Source: Lobulomyces angularis (Eukaryota; Chytridiomycota; Chytridiomycetes; Lobulomycetales; Lobulomycetaceae). Taken from it: a stretch of 12,181 nucleotides of DNA. The position numbers and the translations under genes are program-made. This document shows positions 7,321 through 12,181 of the stretch, one piece after another. The notes under the pieces were generated by a model. It searched no databases. It was not told where the DNA came from and saw only the letters and a list, made by a program, of their open reading frames with translations. Location of the stretch: assembly GCA_027604685.1 (NCBI GenBank), contig JADHYX010000524.1, positions 1 through 12,181 on the forward strand. The letters run 5' to 3'. The first letter of the stretch is position 1. Each line of letters begins with the position of its first letter.

Positions 7321-10030
7321 GATAATGAACTCTATTGAAAATCCTGAAGAATCCGATATAATTTCAAAAGATTTATTAATTTTTTTTTATTCCTGTTATA
7401 AATTAAATTCATTGAATTTACTTTTCAAAAAAGCATTAAAGGCAACAGTTTTTGCAAAATTTATCTTAAGACAAATATTTAATGCTGATCTAGTGGCAAG
7501 GCAGCAGAGCGAAAGTATAATATTAGAAGTTGTCATTGAGAGTCTAAAAGCTAACGGATGCAGTAGTGCCTTTTCTGTGATGATATTTGAGAATCTGTTG
7601 GAGTTTTTACCAGAAATCAATGTTCTTGTTCATGAAGGGTACCAAGATAACATTGATAATCGAATTCAATCCCAATGCTATCACCGGATCTATCATTACT
7701 TCAATTTGCTTTACCTATTTGTTAAGCATGACTCCGTTTTTGGAGAATTGGTATTATTGTTTTATTTAATATTTATGTTCAATAAATTTTAGATTGGAAA
7801 AAATTTTGAAGTACTATATAATATTTTACATATGTCAATATCGGTTGGATTTGTTGATGACAAAAACATAACTGTATCAATTTTTTAATTTATTAAAATT
7901 ATTCTTAATTTTTAATTTTATTTATTAAGAATATTTTAAAAATAATTGATTTGGCAACCCATAAGAGCAAAATTGTTGTGGAGGCATTAATATCAAATGT
8001 TGCATTTAATCGATTTTTCTCAAATCAAATTTTTATGTAATTAAAAAAAAATTTCAAATGTTCAACTAAATAATTAACTTTATATATTTAGATTAAATTA
8101 TAGCATTCCTAGAGATTTACTAGCTTATCTTTCGATAGTATCTAAATGTTGTGACTTCAATGATGAATTTTTTGGGGTCGTTCAGGAACCTCAACATTTT
8201 TTTCATAAATTTTCAAATTTGGCTCTAGTGAACGAAAAAAAATCGAAGCTGAATGAAATTTTGGATGAAAAAGAAAAATGCATTGTAAAAGATAGGCTGT
8301 GGGGATTTCTTATGAAATGTCAATGTTATGAATTGCATGCGAATCTTAATTTCTTTAAATTATTTTTGGAAAAATTTTTAAAAGTTTATGAAAAAGTTGA
8401 TTATGATACTATCAAAAGGTTTGAATTGTTTATTGGTTTTTTTTTATTTATTTATTTTTTGATTGTAGAGGTTGTAATTTTTTGTTAGGATGTAAAATAA
8501 GTGAAAGTGAGACTGAAATACTTTTTGACTTGGGACTATTTAACACAGTTGTAGAAGTACGTTTTAACTTTTTTTTAATTTACAAATTTTTTTTAACTCT
8601 CTATTAGAGCATTTTAAGCACCTCAAAAAATGAACTTCAAAAAAATTTGGATTTACTTACAATTTTAAAAAAATTTTTTTCTCTAAAACATAGTAATATT
8701 ATAAAGACATTTAATTTTTTTAATTTTTTTAATTCATTAGTAAAATGGGAAAAAGTTGATACCATGTTATTTTTAACTTCAGATTTCATGACATTGGTAA
8801 ATTGTTTTTTCTTTTTTTTTTTAATTATTTTAAAAAATAACTTCAATTTTTGTTTTCTTTTTTAAGGTTGATCGAATTTTGTTGTTTGTGAATCAGACAG
8901 CACATCCTTCGCTAATATCTATTTGTATAGGTAAAATTTTTTTTTTTTTTAACTTTTTTTTTAAGAATTGCTTGAAATTTTGATTCAAAAAAACCACACT
9001 AAAGCTTTTCTCAGCCACGTCTTGGAAAAATTCTTTGTAAATTTTAAAAACTTTAAAAACTTTGGTGGTGGAAATGAGGAAGCAAGTAAAAATTTTTATT
9101 TTTTTTTTTCCTTAATAATTTCTAAAATTGGTGTTAGCAATAAGTAAATTTTTTTTGGGAAAACACTCAATATATTTGGAATCTAGCGCATTACTAAAAA
9201 TTTTTAACTCAAACCATCCTACCACTGTTGAAGAAGGACCAAATATTCATATTTCCGAGAAAGTCTATGAGTTATGCAGCAAGGATTTAAAAAAAATTTT
9301 GATAAGAAAAATCTTCCAACCTTACTTCAATCTGATGCTAAATTTATGTACTACAGTTTTTAACGAATTTGATTCAAACACTGTAATATTATTGAGTAAG
9401 TTTTGTAACAATTTAAAATATATAAATTTTTTTGATTTTTAGACAACATGCTGTTGTCTGAAGGTATTTTATTATCATGCAGCCAACCTGTAAATTTTAT
9501 TAACTTGGTATTGGAAAAACCATTAACTAGTAAATGCGTTTCTACATTGTTTGAAGATGAAAATTTGCTTGACATCATTCCAGCATTAACAACAAAATTT
9601 TTGTTAAATTTTAACAGAAGTGAATTTTCGCTGCTGTTTTTAAAAATTTTTCCACACTTAAAGGAACAAAACTATGACTTTTTACCCATTTTGAAAAAAC
9701 TTGATACCAATCTTTTTGAATTTTGGTGCCAAATTGAAATAGAAATCAAAAATGGCAAACACCTGAAAGAAAAACTAGAAAAATTTGAATTCGTAAGTTT
9801 TTATTTTAAGTTTTTTTTTTTTTTGTTAACAGAAAATTTTTTGACATTAAACTTATTTCTTTAAGTCGTTGTTTGTTTTTTCGGCATTAAAGAAAGAGTT
9901 CACTTTTTCAGATGTGACTTTAACAAAGTTAGATTCTATGAAGAAAATTTTAATGGAAAAAGGCGATAACCCCAATTGTAATGAAATTATATCTAAAAGT
10001 TTAAACTGGTTTAAAAGTTATGATTTGTAA
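166..10030 (+). CDS. giant ubiquitin-specific protease, USP9X/USP24/USP34 (Faf) type, 34 exons
   Basis: This is a deubiquitinase expected to cleave ubiquitin from substrate proteins in the cytosol. Splicing 33 small introns gives 8,133 nt, meaning 2,710 residues plus TAA, close to the roughly 2,550 of human USP9X as I recall it. Order of parts: helical N-terminus with an acidic stretch (125-160); ubiquitin-like domain (about 756-820); USP domain (about 1253-1580) with Cys box GLENLGATCYLNS, LKRFDYD, FEFP, LDMFPYT and His box SGHYYSYV; long helical C-terminus. N-terminal and central exons match USP9X in order, including the WI-N segment at exons 4-5 and the LFWD helix before the ubiquitin-like domain. 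Two in-frame ATGs (166, 181) are possible starts; 181 has the better -3 A. Homologous segments sit about 130-140 residues nearer the N-terminus than in human USP9X, so upstream exons may be missing. Assignment to USP9X rather than USP24 or USP34 is unresolved. Confidence 0.93.
666..773 (+). other. acidic segment in the USP N-terminus (exon 3)
   Basis: Residues about 125-160 are dominated by Glu, Asp and Ser, for example EKEEQLEESDDEASSEK, between predicted helical stretches. Such an acidic linker is likely disordered and may be a protein-interaction or casein-kinase-type phosphorylation region; that role is inferred from composition only. Confidence 0.6.
1865..1890 (+). repeat. T26 homopolymer at the 3' end of intron 8
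   Basis: The longest homopolymer in the window, directly followed by the acceptor AG at 1891-1892. It acts as an extreme polypyrimidine tract. Confidence 0.9.
3060..3254 (+). other. ubiquitin-like domain of the USP (exon 13)
   Basis: Residues about 756-820 show the ubiquitin-like pattern: a basic helix (LKTFKKKVHGLLNL), then a strand with LRVIYAGKEL, which parallels the family's F-x-GKEL strand, then SLKELNVGNNVLIAV, matching the L-x-L-x-(G/D)-x-x-x-L-x-x end of ubiquitin folds. USP9X carries a ubiquitin-like module at the corresponding place, upstream of the catalytic domain. There is no C-terminal diglycine, so it is an internal fold and not a conjugatable ubiquitin. Confidence 0.75.
3411..3473 (+). 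other. 63-nt intron 13, in frame and stop-free
   Basis: The donor is GTAAAA after CM and the acceptor is GTTAAAG before IWELILKIP. Its length is a multiple of three and the frame through it has no stop, so retention would add 21 residues, mainly a hydrophobic stretch with six Phe encoded by a T20 tract. Removal joins the ubiquitin-like domain's exon to a segment like the family's L-W-x-L-L-x-x-L-P-T helix, so splicing is the favoured reading. Every other intron of this gene either has a stop in the entering frame or a length that is not a multiple of three. Confidence 0.75.
3446..3465 (+). repeat. T20 homopolymer in intron 13
   Basis: Uninterrupted T tract followed by CGTTAAAG and the exon that starts at 3474. 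Confidence 0.9.
4911..5993 (+). other. USP (UCH, peptidase C19) catalytic domain
   Basis: The domain spans exons 20-22 and slightly into its downstream intron. The nucleophile is C1263 (codon 4943-4945) in NLGATCYLNS. The general base is H1518 (codon 5794-5796) in SGHYYSYV. The third triad residue is probably D1537 in AFNDSNV. Family landmarks lie in order: QTDVDEFF, YGGKLLQ, CPHFSESF, CDSCKK, LKRFDYD, FEFP and LDMFPYT, and the domain closes with SAYMLFYD across the exon 22/23 junction at 5981/6042. All catalytic residues are intact, so an active enzyme is expected. The zinc-binding half-sites are uneven: C1426 and C1429 form CxxC, but the first half has only C1382, with Ser at the expected partner position 1379. 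Residue numbers count from the ATG at 166. Confidence 0.92.
6042..10030 (+). other. helical C-terminal region of the USP (exons 23-34)
   Basis: About 1,130 residues follow the catalytic domain, rich in Leu, Ile, Phe, Lys and Asn in alternating amphipathic helices, with no Cys/His clusters, signal peptide or convincing transmembrane segment. USP9X-type enzymes have a similarly long ARM/HEAT-like C-terminal part thought to bind substrates. An acidic loop (HSEDDDFEEDS, coded near 7123-7155) lies near the end of exon 23. The coding frame ends with SYDL and TAA at 10028-10030. Confidence 0.75.
7291..7315 (+). repeat. T25 homopolymer in intron 23
   Basis: Uninterrupted T tract followed by ATATAG, the acceptor of the exon starting at 7322. 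Confidence 0.9.
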
Positions 10031-10264
10031 AATTTAAATAGTGGATAATTAAAACATTTTTATTTTTTTTATAGTATTTATATTTATGGATAATTTAATT
10101 TATTTGTAGGATTTGGAATTATTATTATTATTTTTTAGATATGAAATATAACCTATTGTATATTTAAATAAAAAATAGAATATCAATAGAAACTCTACCA
10201 AAAAGTCCTTCCTTTTTCTATTTTTTTTTTTTTACAAGGGTTTAAATAAAAATTATTAAAAAGA
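10031..10264. other. intergenic spacer between the USP gene and the CSM1-like gene
   Basis: 234 bp without a supported gene. It holds the 3' end signals of gene 1 and the promoter plus 5' UTR of gene 2: AATAAA at 10167-10172, a T13 tract at 10221-10233, GGG at 10238-10240, and an in-frame TAA at 10247-10249 that bounds the start of gene 2. I see no RNA gene or repeat beyond simple AT-rich sequence. Confidence 0.8.
10167..10172 (+). terminator. candidate polyadenylation signal AATAAA for the USP gene
   Basis: Canonical hexamer 137 bp after the stop codon at 10030. In DNA this AT-rich the hexamer is common by chance (another lies at 10245), so this is only a candidate. Confidence 0.4.
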
Positions 10265-12175
10265 ATGGTTAAGAGAAAATCTAAAAAAACCAATTCCACA
10301 GAATCAGTTGAGGTAAAAAGTAATGAATCTACTGGAACAGATGTTCTTAAACAAAATTCGAACCTGAATACATCAAAAAGAAAAAAAAGAAAAAGTGAAG
10401 ATCTAGAGTTGGTTGAAGAAGATGATGTTTTTAATTTAAACTTTGAAAATAAAAAAAAGCTGAAAAATTTAATTAATTCTAGTAATAAAGAATCTAGTAA
10501 TAAAGAATCTAGTAATAAAGAAAAAAGTAAACTTAATTTTTTTTTTTTTTTGTTAAACTAATCTTTTTTTTAGCAAAAAAAGTAGCAAGTAAACAAAGTG
10601 AAACAAAAAAAGCTAAAAAATCTACTTCTAAAGAAAAAACTAAAGTAACCGAAACCGTTTCTGTACTGCAAGTTGCAGCTTTGGAAGAGGAAACTGATCT
10701 TTCCACATCAATGAGCGCCAAAACCCCAAAGGTTTTGGAAGAAACATCAAAAGGTATTAAAAAAAAAAAAATGTTTATTTAATGAATATTTTTAGAAATG
10801 CCTAAAAATGAAGACAATCTTTTAAATACTTCAAAATCCATAAAAGACTTACTCTCCGTTCAGATGCAACAGGACTTGACTTTACAAGTATCTAATGTAT
10901 TTTACTTAAAATATATTAAAATTACTTAATCTTGAAAACTTTATTATTATTTTAACTTACATTTTTTTTTTTTTTTTCAAGCTGCAAGAAGCCTTTAATA
11001 ACTTATCGAAAAAAGTTTTTTGTAATCAAGAACAAGAGGAAGCTGTTTTAAAAGGAAGAAATGCGTATCAAAATTATGTAAAATCTACGGAGTTGAAATT
11101 CGAAGGTTTTATCACACTTTTCGTCTAATTATAATTGGAAAAAAAATTTTTAATTATTTTTTAAACTTTAAAAATAATAAAAAAAACAACATTAGAATAC
11201 GAAAAGCTTATTTCATCGCTGCAAGTAGAAAATGAAATTTTAAATAAAAATGTTTCGTCTCTAAAAAAAGAACTGTCTGAGGAAAAGTTGCAATTTCAAA
11301 ATGAATTGGAGACTACCTTAAATAAATTCAAAGCAAAAGAAGAGACTTTACAAAAAGATATTTTAGAAAAAGAGGAGGAAGTGGTAGTTTTTGAAAATGA
11401 ATTGAAAAAGTATGAAAATTTTGTACTAGAAAAAATATTGAAAAATCAAAAGGATAATACAGTTAAAGGCAATCAACATGATAATGTTGCCAATGAGACT
11501 ACAGACTATAGTGACGTTGATTTTATGGCAACACTTGAAGCTTCATTTGCATTAATGGAATCTGAAAGTAATAAACTTTTTGCCATTTCAATAATATTTA
11601 TTTTTATTATTGTTAGTTTTAGATCTAAAAAAAAAAAAAAATCAGGACAAGAAAAAAGAAAGTGAAGTAGGTGAAGAGAAAATAATATTTGGAAAAAGTA
11701 ATTTGAAACTAGCCGACGCAGTAAAATTTTATGAAACTTGTACAGGAATGAAGATACAAAGCATTACTGAGGAAGTAACAGAACCGAATGGAGAAGTTCT
11801 ATCTAATAACATGAACAAAAATGAAGAAAAAATAACCAAATGCAAAATATACAAAATTTTACACGAAAGTCAAAATAGAGGTCAGTTGATTTAATGCAAA
11901 AACATTTTTGATCAGATTAATAATAAAATAATTTTTTTTGGAAATTAGTATTGAGATACACTTTGAGTGGTCCAAATTTTGAAAATAATTACTTTTATAA
12001 ACCTAATCTGACGATTGATTCAAGTTTAACCAGAATAAATGCTGGTGATGATAATAGTAATAACGTTTCAAACATTCCATTGTACTTGAATGAGGAAATA
12101 ATTTTTCAAGATTTAAATAAATTTTTTGAAAAATGTTTAAATTGGGTGATGATGGGAAGTGAGAAAGTATCTTGA
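10265..12175 (+). CDS. CSM1: Csm1/Pcs1-family monopolin subunit, 7 exons
   Basis: Joining 10265-10526, 10574-10753, 10796-10887, 10982-11105, 11196-11567, 11623-11880 and 11949-12175 gives 1,515 nt, meaning 504 residues plus TGA. An in-frame stop at 10247 and A at -3 support the ATG. Order: basic, probably nuclear-targeted N-terminus (MVKRKSKK, SKRKKRKSEDLE) with an (SSNKE)3 repeat; coiled coil about 179-303; acidic linker; C-terminal globular domain about 364-504. The last shows the Csm1 pattern: VKFYETCTGMKI, CKIYKILHES, LRYTLSGP, then PLYLNEEIIF and a final FFEKCLNWV helix. In budding yeast Csm1 (with Lrs4) clamps kinetochores in meiosis I and acts at rDNA; fission yeast Pcs1 limits merotelic attachment. 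This protein is longer than yeast Csm1 (about 190 residues, from memory), the extra lying mostly in the N-terminus. The family call rests on motif pattern, not a search. Gene 1 ends 234 bp upstream, same strand. Confidence 0.8.
10478..10522 (+). repeat. three perfect 15-bp tandem copies coding (SSNKE)3
   Basis: The unit TCTAGTAATAAAGAA is repeated three times without mismatch (10478, 10493, 10508), in frame, encoding residues 72-86 of the Csm1-like protein. Because the unit is a multiple of three, copy-number change would not shift the frame. It ends 4 bp before the exon 1 donor at 10527. Confidence 0.95.
10982..11461 (+). other. coiled-coil region of the Csm1-like protein
   Basis: Residues about 179-303 (exons 4 and 5) are rich in Glu, Lys, Leu and Gln with heptad-like hydrophobic spacing, for example LISSLQVENEILNKNVSSL and LEKEEEVVVFENELKKYE. 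Csm1 proteins dimerise through an N-terminal coiled coil that precedes the globular domain, which fits this order. Confidence 0.75.
11627..11641 (+). repeat. A15 homopolymer in coding sequence of the Csm1-like gene
   Basis: Fifteen A residues start five bases after the exon 6 acceptor (AG at 11621-11622) and encode LKKKKN. It is a basic linker between the acidic segment and the globular domain, and a likely spot for replication, transcription or sequencing slippage: one base more or less would lose the whole C-terminal domain. Confidence 0.85.
11686..12172 (+). other. Csm1/Pcs1 C-terminal globular domain
   Basis: Coded by most of exon 6 and all of exon 7, residues about 364-504. The opening helix KLADAVKFYETCTGMKI matches the family's F-Y-E-x-x-T-G-(L/M)-x-I signature. 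Alternating strands follow (KCKIYKILHES, then VLRYTLSG across the 11880/11949 junction), then an Asn/Asp-rich loop, and PLYLNEEIIF plus a terminal amphipathic helix. In yeast this surface binds kinetochore and rDNA-associated partners. Confidence 0.78.
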
Positions 12176-12181
12176 AGGTTT

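Larger units (their letters stand above)
166..10030 (+). other. exon map of the USP gene
   Basis: Exons: 166-269, 328-430, 501-902, 965-1038, 1091-1253, 1305-1508, 1548-1705, 1749-1837, 1893-2033, 2086-2549, 2601-2732, 2783-3013, 3060-3410, 3474-3876, 3924-4104, 4152-4268, 4323-4413, 4475-4581, 4623-4810, 4860-5417, 5457-5508, 5556-5981, 6042-7257, 7322-7750, 7793-7873, 7930-8036, 8092-8418, 8469-8556, 8608-8796, 8867-8930, 8966-9085, 9138-9395, 9443-9792, 9866-10030. Every junction is GT-AG and keeps the frame; introns are 35-73 nt and total 1,732 nt. Phases are 15 zero, 8 one, 10 two. Least certain: exon 2 acceptor (360 is an in-frame alternative, 11 residues shorter), exon 2 donor (416 is an in-frame alternative, 5 residues shorter), and the exon 9/10 junction, whose acceptor is TAAAG. 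The acceptor at 1547 has an in-frame tandem AG at 1550 that would drop one Glu. Confidence 0.85.

Noticed and set aside
7396..7620. Minus-strand ORF in exon 24 and the + strand ORF at 7587-7769
   Set aside because: Both overlap an exon whose frame is fixed by splicing at 7321/7322 and 7750/7751; no recognisable domain.
8637..9578. Minus-strand ORFs 8637-8846 and 9360-9578
   Set aside because: Antisense to exons 29 and 32-33; composition is what AT-rich DNA gives by chance.
9831..9832. Upstream AG (GTTAACAG) as acceptor of intron 33
   Set aside because: It gives an immediate in-frame TGA; the AG at 9864-9865 keeps the frame to the TAA at 10028.
166..10030. Pseudogene with many frameshifts and stops
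   Set aside because: Every interruption coincides with a GT-AG interval of 35-73 nt and the joined frame is continuous, with intact catalytic residues; decay would not give this pattern.
10533..10721. 62-codon minus-strand ORF
   Set aside because: Antisense to the lysine-rich exon 2 of the Csm1-like gene and crosses its first intron.
1..12181. Mobile element, integrated virus, CRISPR array or RNA gene
   Set aside because: I looked for terminal repeats, transposase or polymerase motifs, spaced repeats and tRNA-like arms on both strands and saw none; the only repeats are homopolymers and the 15-bp coding unit.

Overview
The window looks like nuclear DNA from a gene-dense, intron-rich, very AT-rich eukaryote. 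By eye about three quarters of the bases are A or T. Two genes lie head to tail on the + strand, 234 bp apart. All 39 introns I can place are 35-94 nt, begin with GT and end with AG, and many carry a long T tract just before the acceptor. I cannot name the species. Small size, extreme AT bias, tiny introns and a monopolin-type gene would suit an early-diverging fungus or fungal relative (Cryptomycota, aphelid, chytrid), but that is inference.

Region 1 (1-165) is upstream sequence with a T21 tract and a GC-rich patch. It is either the 5' flank of gene 1 or hides further 5' exons. Region 2 (166-10030) is one giant gene split into at least 34 exons. Joined, the exons give an uninterrupted frame of 2,710 codons plus TAA. 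The product is a very large ubiquitin-specific protease of the USP9X/USP24/USP34 (Drosophila Faf) type: helical-repeat N-terminus with an acidic patch, a ubiquitin-like domain near residues 756-820, a complete-looking USP catalytic domain near 1253-1580 (C1263, H1518, D1537), and an all-helical C-terminus of about 1,100 residues. Six-frame translation shows it only as some twenty unrelated short ORFs.

Region 3 (10031-10264) is a short spacer with AATAAA motifs and a T13 tract. Region 4 (10265-12175) is a seven-exon gene encoding 504 residues: a basic, low-complexity N-terminus with a perfect (SSNKE)3 repeat, a long coiled coil, and a C-terminal globular domain that I recognise as the Csm1/Pcs1 (monopolin) family.

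The two genes have no obvious joint pathway: one removes ubiquitin from proteins, the other is a kinetochore or rDNA-associated clamp. Their neighbourhood probably reflects gene density, not an operon. I found no mobile element, CRISPR array, tRNA or rRNA. The most useful results are the two gene reconstructions, the unsettled 5' end of gene 1, the degenerate zinc-binding half-site in its catalytic domain, the unusual 3' splice-site preference, and a local GC-rich island in the exon carrying the ubiquitin-like domain.
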